From contig JAMZNZ010000001.1 in NCBI GenBank assembly GCA_024178355.1, positions 407,749-471,748 on the forward strand: DNA of 64,000 nucleotides. The letters run 5' to 3'. Both the position numbers and the translations under genes were made by a program. This stretch comes from Maricaulaceae bacterium EIL42A08. Lineage in GTDB: Bacteria; Pseudomonadota; Alphaproteobacteria; Caulobacterales; Maricaulaceae. Below are positions 9,787 to 18,615 of the stretch, piece by piece (position 1 is the stretch's first letter; the number at the start of each line of letters is the position of its first letter). The notes beneath the pieces were generated by a model, which was given only the letters and a program-made list of their open reading frames with translations, did not search any database and was not told the origin of the DNA.

Positions 9787-10482
9787 TTACCAATCCATAC
9801 GATCGCCAGTATAATCAAAAAATGGAGGAGGCAGCTCCGGTTTCATTGTATCAATAATAGGCAAAAGGGCCTGCGCACTCTCATCGGGCGTCATCGGGCC
9901 CGTAAACCCATTCATACGGGTTTGTACATGACCTGGCCGCAAACAAGCGAATGCTATGCCTTTCTCATAAAACTCGTGCGCGGCTAGATGCACAGCAAAG
10001 TTCAGTGCAGCCTTGGAAAGCCCATAAGCGAAGCGCCCCATCGCAGCCTTATCAAACGTGCCAAGGAGGCTTGATATTGTTGCTACTCGAGGGTTTTCTG
10101 ATTCTGAAAGAAAAGGTAGCGCACTCTCAATCACCCGAACCGCTCCGAGAGCGTTTACATTAAATACGTCAAGCGCTTGCTCGCAATCCTGTCCTAGGAT
10201 GCCTGTTTTCTTAGGCCCATTTATTCCGCCATTATTGATAAGAACATCTATAGGCCCTGGATCGAGGTCTTGAAGTTTTTGTTTTATATCACCAGCCCGT
10301 AAATCGAAGGCACATAGCTGAACCCGATCACGATTCTGATCTTGGAGCTCGACAAGCTCCGCAGGTGGATTACCCCGATAATTACCCACGAGCTGGCCGC
10401 CCCGAGCAACATGAGCTCTCGATAAGGCAAGACCTATTCCACGGCTTGCGCCGGTTACCATCCATCGCTCAGAAATTCCCAT
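9787..10482 (-). CDS. Short-chain dehydrogenase/reductase
   Basis: 231 residues. Classical SDR motifs are present: the cofactor loop TGASRGIGLALS near residue 10, INNGGING, the catalytic Ser in ATISSLLG and Tyr-x-x-x-Lys in FAYGLSKAALN. The RPGHVQTRM motif follows as expected. I choose the ATG at 10482 because GGAGG lies four bases before it; a GTG three bases upstream is too close to that site. It overlaps the stop of the upstream dioxygenase gene, so the two are coupled. Base composition is lower in GC than the neighbours. The substrate is unknown. Confidence 0.85.
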   Translation of the reverse strand: MGISERWMVTGASRGIGLALSRAHVARGGQLVGNYRGNPPAELVELQDQNRDRVQLCAFDLRAGDIKQKLQDLDPGPIDVLINNGGINGPKKTGILGQDCEQALDVFNVNALGAVRVIESALPFLSESENPRVATISSLLGTFDKAAMGRFAYGLSKAALNFAVHLAAHEFYEKGIAFACLRPGHVQTRMNGFTGPMTPDESAQALLPIIDTMKPELPPPFFDYTGDRMDW

Positions 10483-11237
10483 CACACCTCCAGAGGAAAC
10501 GCTAGAATATCGCTTGGGTCCGCTAGTGCATCCGGAATTGCAATGCTGCGCTTACACAGGCGGACAGCAACTCCCAGCCTGGGCTCGAGCCCCACGTGAG
10601 GAAGGCTTCTGTGAAGCAGGGCTGAGTGGAATATAAGAAAACTTGCCTTGGACATTGGCACCGGACGGCGGTTCGCGACCAAAAAGTCTGGCATGTCCTT
10701 GAGCAGATGCTCCTCCGGTGGACGTTTATGGAACGGGCGAACGTCGCGCTCAAAGTCCGGAATCGAACGATGGGTTCCAGGGAGCACCTCGAGCATTCCC
10801 GTCTGCGACCCTATCTCGGTAAGTGCAATGAGCACAGAAAAGTGTGTTTCGATCTCACCAAGTTGAATATCTTCTGCATTCATGTCGTAAAAATGCTTGT
10901 CGTGATGCCAGGGAATTTCACCGCTACCCTCACCCTTCCAGAATAGTCGACTCCGCCAGATCAGGAGGTCGGCCCCGCACAACCGGGAAATAGCCTCTTT
11001 CAAAGCGCAATCACCCAGAATGGCCCGGACGGTTGGATTGTGAATGTGTGGATTATGTCGGTCTGTGTTGTCCGGAGCTTTGTCGACATCAATTGGATCA
11101 AGCAATTCCGGGTTGGCGAGAGGTAATGGCGCGCTGTAGCCAAGTACGTCAAAGGCGTCTCGTTCCAACAGCTCAGCACGTCTGAGCCCAACTCGAGATG
11201 CTGGCAATGAAATATGGAGGCTGTTATCTGTTGCCAT
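10482..11237 (-). CDS. Phytanoyl-CoA dioxygenase (PhyH) family protein
   Basis: 251 residues. The iron-binding triad fits an Fe(II)/2-oxoglutarate dioxygenase: His-x-Asp in WHHDKHFYD (about residue 120) and a later His in FHSALLHRSLPH, followed by an Arg for 2-oxoglutarate (EPRLGVAVRL). LPGTHR is a typical PhyH phrase. Members hydroxylate small molecules, lipids or sugar-linked groups. The gene is preceded by GAGGAAAAAAAC and coupled to the SDR gene downstream; hydroxylation followed by oxidation is a plausible joint reaction, but this is inference. It diverges from the sulfotransferase gene at 11297, and the 59-base gap must hold both promoters. Confidence 0.8.
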   Translation of the reverse strand: MATDNSLHISLPASRVGLRRAELLERDAFDVLGYSAPLPLANPELLDPIDVDKAPDNTDRHNPHIHNPTVRAILGDCALKEAISRLCGADLLIWRSRLFWKGEGSGEIPWHHDKHFYDMNAEDIQLGEIETHFSVLIALTEIGSQTGMLEVLPGTHRSIPDFERDVRPFHKRPPEEHLLKDMPDFLVANRRPVPMSKASFLIFHSALLHRSLPHVGLEPRLGVAVRLCKRSIAIPDALADPSDILAFPLEV

Positions 11238-11296
11238 ATTGTTTTTTTCCTCAAGCAGCGCCGTCAGTCAAGCAGACCGAATAAGGGATAATTTCT

Positions 11297-12028
11297 ATGG
11301 AGACCGCACCAAAGATTGATTTTTCTGTAATCGGTGCTCAAAAGTCCGGCACCACTGCGCTCCGTTACTTTTTATCGCTTCACCCGGAGATTGGGGTTAC
11401 AGACCGCGAACCACATTATTTCGATCACGGCTATAAACGCGACCGGCCGAGAGAATTTGACACCTATTACCGATTTTTTGGAGAAGAGCGGCTCAGTCGA
11501 AAGATGACTGGTGATGTCACACCGATTTATCTTTACATGCCTGGCTGCCTTGAGCGTATGAGAGCGTTCAACGCGAATATGAAGATAGTCGTCTTGCTAC
11601 GAGATCCGGCCGATCGTGCACATTCTCAGTGGGTTATGCAAATCGAGAAAGGAGAAGAAAATAGGCCTTTCTTGCACGCACTGCTCAACGAACGCGCCCA
11701 CTTTCTTGCACACGGCCCTGATCGGGTGGTGTCATATGCCCAACGCGGTTTTTATGCGGCGCAACTGGAAAACCTGTTCCAGCTTTTTCCAAGATCGCAG
11801 TGTCTGATACTCAGAACGGAGGACCTTCTCAAGGATCATACGGCTACATTGAAATCGGTATTCAAATTCCTTGGCGTCGATGAAACCCCAAGCCCATTTC
11901 CCGAGCCAAAAATGGTACATAGCCGCGCAGGAAGGTGGAGACTTTCACCAATAGAACGGGCATTACTGAAAGGGCTCTACACAGAAGATCAGAAGCGATT
12001 GGAGCAGCTAATTGGCTGGCGTTTTTAA
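11297..12028 (+). CDS. Sulfotransferase
   Basis: 243 residues. The 5'-phosphosulfate-binding loop is IGAQKSGTTALR at residues 12-23, and the 3'-phosphate-binding motif VVLLRDPADRAHSQW lies near residue 100. Both are diagnostic of PAPS-dependent sulfotransferases of the heparan-sulfate/NodH type, which move sulfate from PAPS to a sugar hydroxyl or amine. The late RAGRWRLSP stretch also fits. The PAPS-making genes cysD and cysNC are at 50.7-53.6 kb. The acceptor is unknown. First of six sulfotransferase-like genes in the window. Confidence 0.88.
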   Translation: METAPKIDFSVIGAQKSGTTALRYFLSLHPEIGVTDREPHYFDHGYKRDRPREFDTYYRFFGEERLSRKMTGDVTPIYLYMPGCLERMRAFNANMKIVVLLRDPADRAHSQWVMQIEKGEENRPFLHALLNERAHFLAHGPDRVVSYAQRGFYAAQLENLFQLFPRSQCLILRTEDLLKDHTATLKSVFKFLGVDETPSPFPEPKMVHSRAGRWRLSPIERALLKGLYTEDQKRLEQLIGWRF

Positions 12029-12029
12029 A

Positions 12030-12067
12030 GCGAAGGGGATTGAAGCTACTTCTTCACACCCCTTCGC
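12030..12067. terminator. Inverted repeat between convergent genes
   Basis: GCGAAGGGG at 12030-12038 pairs with CCCCTTCGC at 12059-12067, a perfect nine-base stem with a 20-base loop. It lies just after the sulfotransferase stop and before the stop of the convergent secreted-protein gene, so it could end transcription from both sides. There is no clear T run on either side, so this is tentative. Confidence 0.4.
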
Positions 12068-12103
12068 ACCTGCAATCACCGGCCATAAACGCCAAAACAG
12101 CTG

Positions 12104-13279
12104 TTAGCCTTCCTCGCTACCTTCGAGCTCTGACAAACGTTCCTCGAGTTGGGCGATGTAGATGTGGGCGTGCTCGATCTCGTTGAGCATACGGCCAACC
12201 ATTTCGGTCAGGTTGAACGGCTCATTCTCGTAAGTTGGCCCGACATTTGGCAGATAACCATTGGCCCACATTAGCTCAGCACGCTCATCAATTGGCATAA
12301 GGTCGTACCCGTCATCAAACACTGCGTCACAACCAGTGCCGCAAGTTGTGCCAGAGGTTGTCACGGTACCAGAGAAGACGGCATTGCCAGTAGTCTCATC
12401 GACCGAAAATACATTCACTCCAGCGTTACGATCTCGCAAAACAAATGACGTACCACCGGATAGCGACCAGACAGGACCAGGGCTCGACGCTGCTGTGTTC
12501 TCAAAAAGTATCCGCGGTCGCCCATTATTGGACAAAACCAGAAGATTCCGGTTCTGTGTTGAGGCATTGGTTTCTTCGATTAATAACGGCCCATTACCAT
12601 CAGAGGAATACACATGGAGTGCAGGCGCTGCTCCTTCCGGACCACTACCGGTAGCATTGGCTATATTGATACCGACATCACCATCAGATGAAATCGTAAG
12701 CGCGTCAGTATCCGCTCCTGGGCGAATCTTAAATGGGATCGCACTGCCGTTGGTCACGTCGCGAATGAAGAAGTTCGCCTCGTTGGCGGCGATGTCATAA
12801 ACCTGAGGCGTGAAGCCGCTGGAGCCGTCCTGCTCAAGGCGCAAGGTTGGCGTGTTGCCTGTCACCATGTGCAGGTCCACCACCGGGTTAGCTGTCCCGA
12901 TACCGACATCGGAGTCTGCTTCGACGTAAAGAGCGTTAGCGCGAGCACCAGCTTCAATGCGGAACGGTATGCGTCCAGTGTCAGAATCCTCAATCGCAAG
13001 GTAGTTCGCACCACCGTTGCTGGAGTCGTTCGCCACTATCCGCCAGTCATTGCTCGGGAAGCTGGCAGAAGTCGACGTATCGTTGAAGTGGATACGCAGA
13101 TTGTTTTCTTTCAGACGCAGCGTGTCGAAGCCGAAGTTTTCACCATTCACGCAGTCACTGCCGATACAGGCGCTGAAGGTGACGATCAGGTCATCGTTGA
13201 TGACTTGATCGGCATGGGCTGTTGAAGCGGCCCAGGCGGCCAGAAGGGCGGCACCTGCCAGAAGCTTGAGTTTGCGCAT
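12104..13279 (-). CDS. Secreted fibre-like repeat protein with C-terminal coiled coil
   Basis: 391 residues, function not known. A signal peptide is clear: MRKLKLLAGAALLAAW, with cleavage likely after THA. The body is beta-rich and Asn/Asp/Gly-rich, and contains two related units (near residues 75-125 and 145-195), each ending in a phrase like DVGIGTANP or DVGINIANA. The C-terminus (EMVGRMLNEIEHAHIYIAQL and on) is a short coiled coil. Proteins with this plan resemble phage tail fibres and S74-type surface fibres, where the end helix trimerises, but I see no intact S74 protease motif. I use the ATG at 13279 rather than 13321 because it starts the signal peptide. Confidence 0.7.
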   Translation of the reverse strand: MRKLKLLAGAALLAAWAASTAHADQVINDDLIVTFSACIGSDCVNGENFGFDTLRLKENNLRIHFNDTSTSASFPSNDWRIVANDSSNGGANYLAIEDSDTGRIPFRIEAGARANALYVEADSDVGIGTANPVVDLHMVTGNTPTLRLEQDGSSGFTPQVYDIAANEANFFIRDVTNGSAIPFKIRPGADTDALTISSDGDVGINIANATGSGPEGAAPALHVYSSDGNGPLLIEETNASTQNRNLLVLSNNGRPRILFENTAASSPGPVWSLSGGTSFVLRDRNAGVNVFSVDETTGNAVFSGTVTTSGTTCGTGCDAVFDDGYDLMPIDERAELMWANGYLPNVGPTYENEPFNLTEMVGRMLNEIEHAHIYIAQLEERLSELEGSEEG

Positions 13280-13370
13280 TTTACTGTCCCCGTAATTAAA
13301 CCAGCCTGCCAGCCGGCGCATGCGAATGAATTAGCCTGTTTGTGTTGCGCTCATGTAAAGCGCCGATGCG

Positions 13371-13844
13371 TTAGTCACTGCCTTCAGTCACCTCAGGATC
13401 AAAGGGCGTGATGCGCCCATTGACTACCTGAAACCGGCCGTTCTGAGATACGCCGACGAGCGGTGCGCGCGAAACGCCATCACGCCCGTTACTACCCGCA
13501 GCCGGAAGATTGGCGCGCGACTGACGCTGCTGCGTTGCCGCGGTGATTTCGTAGGTGTAGCGACCATCAACCACGGTGCCATGGTCACCCAGCCGGAAGG
13601 TGGGCGCGACACGGGCGGAAAACACCTGTCCCTCATAGCCCTCAGGTCCGGATACGCGAAGCGTGAAGTTTGAAAGCCCAGATTGCGGTGTAAAGCTGAG
13701 TCGGGTTCCTGAAAAACGCTCCTGGAATGCCTGCCCTATCGTAGCTCGTTCATCTTGAGCACGCTCGACACTGGCAGACGCCAGACCGGTCGGACCGACA
13801 AGACCTAGGGCTAGAAAAGCAGAAGCAAGAAACATCGTTTTCAT
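13371..13844 (-). CDS. Secreted protein of unknown function
   Basis: 157 residues with an N-terminal signal peptide (MKTMFLASAFLALGLVGPTG), cleaved probably after ASA. The mature part has a middle region rich in beta-forming residues (LRVSGPEGYEGQVFSARV) and a Gln/Arg-rich later part. No known domain recognised. It is 91 bases upstream of the fibre-like gene in the same direction, so the two may be expressed together and act as surface or periplasmic partners. That link is inferred from position only. Confidence 0.65.
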   Translation of the reverse strand: MKTMFLASAFLALGLVGPTGLASASVERAQDERATIGQAFQERFSGTRLSFTPQSGLSNFTLRVSGPEGYEGQVFSARVAPTFRLGDHGTVVDGRYTYEITAATQQRQSRANLPAAGSNGRDGVSRAPLVGVSQNGRFQVVNGRITPFDPEVTEGSD

Positions 13845-13913
13845 TGGAAAACCCTACTCAAGTTAAATGAATTAAACAACTGTCATTTCGCCACAGGATC
13901 GCGTTTTAAGCGC

Positions 13914-13932
13914 ACGTGCTGAAAATGCACGT
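13914..13932 (-). terminator. Possible hairpin after cyclo-ligase gene
   Basis: ACGTGC and GCACGT form a six-base stem with a seven-base A-rich loop, about 30 bases beyond the cyclo-ligase stop. No strong T run follows, so termination is only a suggestion. Confidence 0.25.
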
Positions 13933-13963
13933 AGAGCGGCAATAAGACAACCACATCGCCGCT

Positions 13964-14539
13964 TCAGTCGGTGCAGCGAAAACTGCCTACGTCTGTAATG
14001 ACATAGTCCAGGCGCTGATCCAATACGTCGGTTGGCACGCGGCGCACACGCTGAGCCTCAAACGCCAGACCGACCGCTACGACCGGGCCCTCTTTGCGCA
14101 ACGCTGCGAGCGTGCGGTCGTAAAATCCACCCCCATAGCCCAGCCGACGCCCAGTCTCGTCAAAGGCCAGGAGCGGCACCAGAACCAGCGAGGGCTTGAG
14201 CACGGCGGCTTTGGCTGGAGGGGCCTTCACACCGAACGCCGCGGCTTCAAGCTCATCGCCAGGACTGAAGGCGCGAAAGCTCAGAGGCTCTGATTTGCCG
14301 TCAACGCGTGGCAGAGCCAAACGCGCCTGCTCGCAATGGAAGGTCTCAAGCAACGGCGTTGGGTCGATCTCGTCACCGATGGGCGAGTAGCCAGCGACCA
14401 CGCTGTGGAGCGCCGGCCATATCTCATCGGGGAAATGACTGACCAGCGCGCGTGCCGCCTCCAGATGGGCGGCGAAGGCCGCTGCGCGGGCCCGCTTGGC
14501 CTTGGCTCGCAGCCGGTTTTTGCGCCAGCGCGTCAGCAT
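13964..14539 (-). CDS. 5-formyltetrahydrofolate cyclo-ligase
   Basis: 191 residues. Catalyses ATP-dependent conversion of 5-formyl-THF to 5,10-methenyl-THF. The family signature GYGGGFYDRTLA (about residues 133-144) and the DxxG-type region LVPLLAFDETGRRLGYGGG are clear, as is the N-terminal basic helix RWRKNRLRAKAKRARAA. The gene follows a 6S-RNA-like spacer and zapA, an order conserved in many proteobacteria (E. coli zapA-ssrS-ygfA). The gene is often named fau or ygfA. Confidence 0.9.
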   Translation of the reverse strand: MLTRWRKNRLRAKAKRARAAAFAAHLEAARALVSHFPDEIWPALHSVVAGYSPIGDEIDPTPLLETFHCEQARLALPRVDGKSEPLSFRAFSPGDELEAAAFGVKAPPAKAAVLKPSLVLVPLLAFDETGRRLGYGGGFYDRTLAALRKEGPVVAVGLAFEAQRVRRVPTDVLDQRLDYVITDVGSFRCTD

Positions 14540-14565
14540 GATTGAACCTGCATGGGAGAGAGTGT

Positions 14566-14735
14566 GGCGGCGCCAAATGCGCCGTTGGTCGTTTTACACC
14601 CCTGCTGACCTGGATAACCAGGTGGGCGCCGCGTGCAAGGGACCACGATCCCAAGCAGAGACAGCTCCCTCTCAGAGACGTAAGGTCGCCGGGTGGAATT
14701 GACCTGACGTACGCTCCAGCTACCGCCGAGGTCGA
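14566..14735 (-). ncRNA. ssrS: 6S RNA candidate between zapA and the cyclo-ligase gene
   Basis: The 220-base gap between zapA and the cyclo-ligase gene is where many proteobacteria encode 6S RNA, which binds the sigma-70 RNA polymerase holoenzyme. The minus strand shows strong structure: ACCTGG-TTAT-CCAGGT (14608-14623), a GC-rich hairpin CGGCGC-ATTTG-GCGCCG (14568-14584), and a stretch GATCGTGGTCCCTTGCACGC that looks like alphaproteobacterial 6S sequences I recall. The ends are approximate. I did not resolve the full closing stem and central bubble. Confidence 0.6.
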
Positions 14736-14759
14736 ACATGGTGCTGAACCGGTCCCGGC

Positions 14760-15149
14760 TCAAGCCCCGTCTCCAGCTGGATCGGCATGCGCGTCCGGAT
14801 CGCTGGCTTCGACCAGCTTTTCCAGCTCCGCCGCAGCAGTCAGCATGGCTTCAGCCGCCCTCGCCCGATCAGCCCGCCGCCGGGCCTGAGCTTCGGACAA
14901 CCGCCCCTTGGTATCCGACAGGCTTTCACGCAGCGTTTCGATCTCGCCCTGTGCTTCCTTGAGCTCATCAGCGACGATTAGAGACGCCATCAAGAGCAAG
15001 CGCAAATCCCCGATTTGGCCGACACGCTCAGCCAGCCCCCGCACATGGGTATCGAGATGGCCCGCAAGCTCACGCAAGTAAGCCTGCTGGCCCTCTTCGC
15101 AGCCTATGGTAAACGGCCGACCATTGAGCGAGATTGTGACCTTGCTCAC
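14760..15149 (-). CDS. zapA: Cell division protein ZapA
   Basis: 129 residues, a usual length. The N-terminal phrase VTISLNGRPFTIGCEEGQ and the following LRELAGHLDTHV are typical of ZapA, which bundles FtsZ filaments at the division ring. The second half is a long charged helix (coiled coil) that mediates dimer and tetramer formation, followed by a short acidic tail. It lies directly after a short coiled-coil gene and before the 6S RNA candidate; this neighbourhood supports the call. Confidence 0.92.
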   Translation of the reverse strand: MSKVTISLNGRPFTIGCEEGQQAYLRELAGHLDTHVRGLAERVGQIGDLRLLLMASLIVADELKEAQGEIETLRESLSDTKGRLSEAQARRRADRARAAEAMLTAAAELEKLVEASDPDAHADPAGDGA

Positions 15150-15155
15150 GCGCGC

Positions 15156-15464
15156 CTAGTCCTTCTGGCTCTCAAGGGTGGGTCCGGCAAGCTCAGCCAT
15201 CGCTGCATCGACAGCCTGGGCGGCCGTTTCGACAGCATTCTCAAGTTCGGCTTCGCGGGCACGGGCCGCATCCAAAGCCGCGGCGAGGCGCGCTCGGTCC
15301 TCGTCGGTATCGTAGCTGGCATCTGCATCGCGACGTGCATCGTGAACCCGGCGTTTAAGCGTATTCATACGCACGCTCAGCCGCCCGATCGCGTCAGACA
15401 GCGCGGTCGCAGCCTCCTCGATCGGGTCCTCATCGGCAGGTGATGGCGTGTCTGATGCAATCAT
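15156..15464 (-). CDS. Short coiled-coil protein, DUF4164-like
   Basis: 102 residues from the ATG at 15464. Almost the entire protein is one predicted coiled coil: EEAATALSDAIGRLSVRMNT, then a run rich in Ala, Arg and Glu. A small coiled-coil gene of this type commonly precedes zapA in alphaproteobacteria (DUF4164). Function is unknown, but position suggests a link with cell division. The frame is open upstream to 15593, which would add 43 residues with a more hydrophobic character. I prefer the shorter form because it matches the family size, but neither start has a strong ribosome site. Confidence 0.7.
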   Translation of the reverse strand: MIASDTPSPADEDPIEEAATALSDAIGRLSVRMNTLKRRVHDARRDADASYDTDEDRARLAAALDAARAREAELENAVETAAQAVDAAMAELAGPTLESQKD

Positions 15465-15679
15465 GCTTTTAAAATCAGCCTTTAGAGCGAAAAGTTCAAG
15501 CTCTATAAGAGACAGGACGTCGATAATGTCGACACCGAAGGCCTGTTCGCGTGCAGGCAATCTGCTGACACCAGTTACGTCCGCCTTAACCACGCCGTGT
15601 TATGGCTTTTATGAAGATTGATTTTGCTTTCAGGGGTGAGCTGGTATCACACACCATCCCGACTGCGGAGACAGGTTTG

Positions 15680-17029
15680 ATGACAAAGCGTTATTTTGGA
15701 ACGGACGGCATTCGCGGGCGCACCAATGCTGGCAACATGACCGCTGAGATGGCGCTGCGGCTGGGTATGGCGGTGGCGCGTTACTTCAAACGTTCCGATG
15801 ATCGTCGCCACACCGTGGTGATTGGCAAGGATACGCGCCTGTCCGGCTATATGCTGGAGAACGCGCTCACCGCAGGCTTTACCAGCGCGGGCATGGATGT
15901 GAACCTGCTCGGCCCGCTTCCGACCCCGGCGGTGGCCACCTTGACCCAGTCGCTGCGCGCTGATTTGGGCGTGATGATCACGGCCTCGCACAACCCTTAT
16001 GAAGACAACGGTATCAAGCTGTTCGGTCCGGACGGGTTCAAGCTGAATGATGCGGCTGAGCTGGAGATCGAAACGCTGATGGATAGCGATCCATCCGACG
16101 CACTCAGCCCGTCCCAGGAGATCGGTCGGGCCAAGCGCGTGGATGATGCTCAGGCTCGCTATATCGAAATCGTCAAGGCCACCTTCCCGCGCCATATGCG
16201 CCTTGCCGGATTGCGCCTAGTGGTCGATTGCGCCAACGGTGCTGCCTACAAGGTCGCGCCGCGCATCCTGTGGGAGCTGGGGGCCGACGTCATTCCGATC
16301 AATGACGGACCGGACGGCACAAATATCAATGAGGATTGCGGCGCTGTCGCTCCCGGCGGGCTGGCGACGCAGGTCCAGAAATACCGTGCCGATCTTGGCA
16401 TTGCCCTTGATGGGGACGCAGACCGCCTGATCCTGTGCGATGAGCATGGCCGGATCATTGATGGCGACCAGCTTATTGGCCTGATTGCCCTGTCATGGAA
16501 AAAGAGCGGCAAGCTGACCGGCGGCAAGATCGTCACCACCGTGATGAGCAATATGGGTCTGGAGCAGACGCTGAACGCCAACGGAATTGAGCTTGAGCGG
16601 ACCAATGTGGGTGACCGCTACGTGGTCGAAGCCATGCGCGCGGGCAACTACAATATTGGCGGTGAGCAGTCTGGCCACATCGTTCTGACCGACTTTGCCA
16701 CCACCGGCGATGCCCTTATCGCTGCGCTGCAGGTGTTGGCGCTTCTGGTGGAAGGCGACGCCCCGGCCAGCAAGCTCCTTAATGTTTTCACGCCCGCACC
16801 GCAGGTTTTGAAGAATGTGCGCTATCCGCTGGGCACCCGGCCGATGGAGACAGACAGCGTGAAGGCCGCGATTGCAGACGCTGAAAGCGCGCTTGAAGGT
16901 AAGGGCCGATTGCTTGTCCGCGCTTCGGGGACCGAGCCTGTGATCCGCGTCATGGCAGAAGGTGAGCGCAAGCTCGTCAATCCAGCGGTGGACTCCGTTT
17001 GCAAAGCGCTTGAAAACGCCGGGTCATGA
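15680..17029 (+). CDS. glmM: Phosphoglucosamine mutase
   Basis: 449 residues, standard length. Converts glucosamine-6-phosphate to glucosamine-1-phosphate on the way to UDP-GlcNAc for peptidoglycan and LPS. The N-terminus [10 protein letters not shown], the phosphoserine loop [15 protein letters not shown] (about residues 97-111), the metal loop DGDADR, the sugar loop GGEQSGHIV and the C-terminal phosphate loop [10 protein letters not shown] are all intact. I start at the ATG at 15680, preceded by GGAG; the upstream extension to 15602 is not family-like. It overlaps the Nudix gene by ATGA. glmS, the preceding enzyme, is at the right edge of the window. Confidence 0.96.
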   Translation: MTKRYFGTDGIRGRTNAGNMTAEMALRLGMAVARYFKRSDDRRHTVVIGKDTRLSGYMLENALTAGFTSAGMDVNLLGPLPTPAVATLTQSLRADLGVMITASHNPYEDNGIKLFGPDGFKLNDAAELEIETLMDSDPSDALSPSQEIGRAKRVDDAQARYIEIVKATFPRHMRLAGLRLVVDCANGAAYKVAPRILWELGADVIPINDGPDGTNINEDCGAVAPGGLATQVQKYRADLGIALDGDADRLILCDEHGRIIDGDQLIGLIALSWKKSGKLTGGKIVTTVMSNMGLEQTLNANGIELERTNVGDRYVVEAMRAGNYNIGGEQSGHIVLTDFATTGDALIAALQVLALLVEGDAPASKLLNVFTPAPQVLKNVRYPLGTRPMETDSVKAAIADAESALEGKGRLLVRASGTEPVIRVMAEGERKLVNPAVDSVCKALENAGS

Positions 17030-17583
17030 GCGACTTCAAGGATCCAGAACGCCCATGGACGGTTTTAAAGAGCACGCTCGTCCACGACGGTTCGCCCTGG
17101 ATCAAGGTCTTCCAGGACAAGATTGAAACCGGCACCGGCAAAGTCGTTGACGATTTTCACCGGGTTGAAGCGATGGACTTCGCCCTCGTCTTTGCGCGCA
17201 CCACCGATGGCAAGATCATCATGCTGCGCCAGTGGCGCCAGGGTCCGCGGCGCTTCGCGCTCAGTTTTCCTGGCGGCCATGTGGAGGCGGGCGAAGACCC
17301 CGCAAAAGCCGCGATGCGTGAGCTGACCGAGGAAAGCGGGTTCAGCGCTACGTCGGTCAGACCGCTCGGACGCTTCTGCATGCATTCCAATTTCGGCGTG
17401 GGATGGGGGAATTTCTTCCTGGCTGAAGGCGTCAGCGGCAGCGCCAATCGCGATTCGGATGATCTGGAAACAGCGGTCGTTCACACGCTGACGACCGAGG
17501 CGCTAGAGCGTGCACTTGGCAATGGCGAGATCGTGACAGTACACGACGCGCTGTGCGCGCGACTGGCCATTGCTGCGGAATAA
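17026..17583 (+). CDS. Nudix hydrolase
   Basis: 185 residues. The Nudix box is complete: Gly, five residues, Glu, seven residues, Arg-Glu-x-x-Glu-Glu-x-Gly, in [18 protein letters not shown] followed by TEESGF (about residues 85-107). The sequence before it ([19 protein letters not shown]) resembles ADP-sugar pyrophosphatases. These enzymes hydrolyse nucleoside diphosphates linked to another group. Translation is coupled to glmM through ATGA, which hints at a nucleotide-sugar substrate, but this is not proof. The stop is 13 bases from the convergent galE stop. Confidence 0.88.
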   Translation: MSDFKDPERPWTVLKSTLVHDGSPWIKVFQDKIETGTGKVVDDFHRVEAMDFALVFARTTDGKIIMLRQWRQGPRRFALSFPGGHVEAGEDPAKAAMRELTEESGFSATSVRPLGRFCMHSNFGVGWGNFFLAEGVSGSANRDSDDLETAVVHTLTTEALERALGNGEIVTVHDALCARLAIAAE

Positions 17584-17595
17584 CCGCCCAGATCG

Positions 17596-18576
17596 CTAGA
17601 GCTTCCAAGCGACCTTGTGGAAGCGCCAGGCATCCTCAATGATTTGCTCGATATCTGAGCGTTTTGGATCAAAGCCGAGCATCTCTCTCGCGTAGCTGAT
17701 GTCAGCTGACAGGATTGGTGCATCGCCTGGCCGGCGCGGGTGAACGTCATAGGGTGGCTTGAGACCCGTGACTTTTTCGACCGCCTGGAGAACCTCCAAG
17801 ACCGATGCCCCATGACCGGTGCCCAGATTGGCGATCAGCTTGCGCTCGCCTGCCAGCAATTTATCCAGCGCAGCAAGGTGGGCGTCGGCCAGATCCATCA
17901 CGTGGACATAGTCACGGATGCAGGTACCATCGCGGGTGCCGTAATCGGTCCCGAACAGCTTCATTTGCCCGCCAATCCCGGCCGCGGCTTTCAGCGCGTT
18001 GGGGATCAAGTGTGTTTCAGGATCATGCTCCTCGCCGATCTCACCGTCAGGGCTGGCACCGGCCGCATTGAAATAACGCAGGGCCGCATAGCGGACGCCA
18101 TCAACCAGTGCGACATTGTCCAGGAGCTGCTCCACCGAGCGCTTGGTCTGACCGTAGACGCTCACCGGTTTGCAGCTTTCCAGTTCGGTGATCGGGACGA
18201 TTTCCGGCTCACCATAGACCGCGCAGGTAGACGAGAAGACGAGCGGCTTCATCCCCGCCCGCTCCATCGCGCCAAGAAGCGTGACCACACCTGACACGTT
18301 GTTTTCCCAGAAGCGCAGCGGAAAACGCTGCCCCTCGCCAACCTCGATATTGGCCGCAAAATGCATCACGGCATCAGGCGCATGCGCTTCAAACGCTTTG
18401 TCCAGGTCATCGGGGGAGCGGATGTCGCCGCGCACCAGGGGCCCCCATTTGACCGCATGCTCATGACCGGCTGAAAGATTATCGAACACCACCGGGGTAT
18501 CACCACGCGCGGCAAGCGCCTTGCAAACATGCGCGCCGATATAGCCTGCACCACCAACGACCAGAATTGTTGCCAT
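17596..18576 (-). CDS. galE: UDP-glucose 4-epimerase
   Basis: 326 residues, usual length. The NAD motif VVGGAGYIGAHVCKAL, the FSSTCAVYGEP region and the catalytic Tyr-x-x-x-Lys in SVYGQTKRSVEQ are present, as is the GalE-specific ALRYFNAAGA and GTRDGTCIRDYVHV. It interconverts UDP-glucose and UDP-galactose in the cytoplasm. With galU at 53.6 kb it supplies galactose for the polysaccharide. The next gene in the same direction is the glycosyltransferase upstream at 18616, separated by 39 bases, so they may share an mRNA. Confidence 0.95.
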   Translation of the reverse strand: MATILVVGGAGYIGAHVCKALAARGDTPVVFDNLSAGHEHAVKWGPLVRGDIRSPDDLDKAFEAHAPDAVMHFAANIEVGEGQRFPLRFWENNVSGVVTLLGAMERAGMKPLVFSSTCAVYGEPEIVPITELESCKPVSVYGQTKRSVEQLLDNVALVDGVRYAALRYFNAAGASPDGEIGEEHDPETHLIPNALKAAAGIGGQMKLFGTDYGTRDGTCIRDYVHVMDLADAHLAALDKLLAGERKLIANLGTGHGASVLEVLQAVEKVTGLKPPYDVHPRRPGDAPILSADISYAREMLGFDPKRSDIEQIIEDAWRFHKVAWKL

Positions 18577-18615
18577 TATTGCATCCCCAAATGCGTTATC
18601 TGCCCTGCGCCGCGT

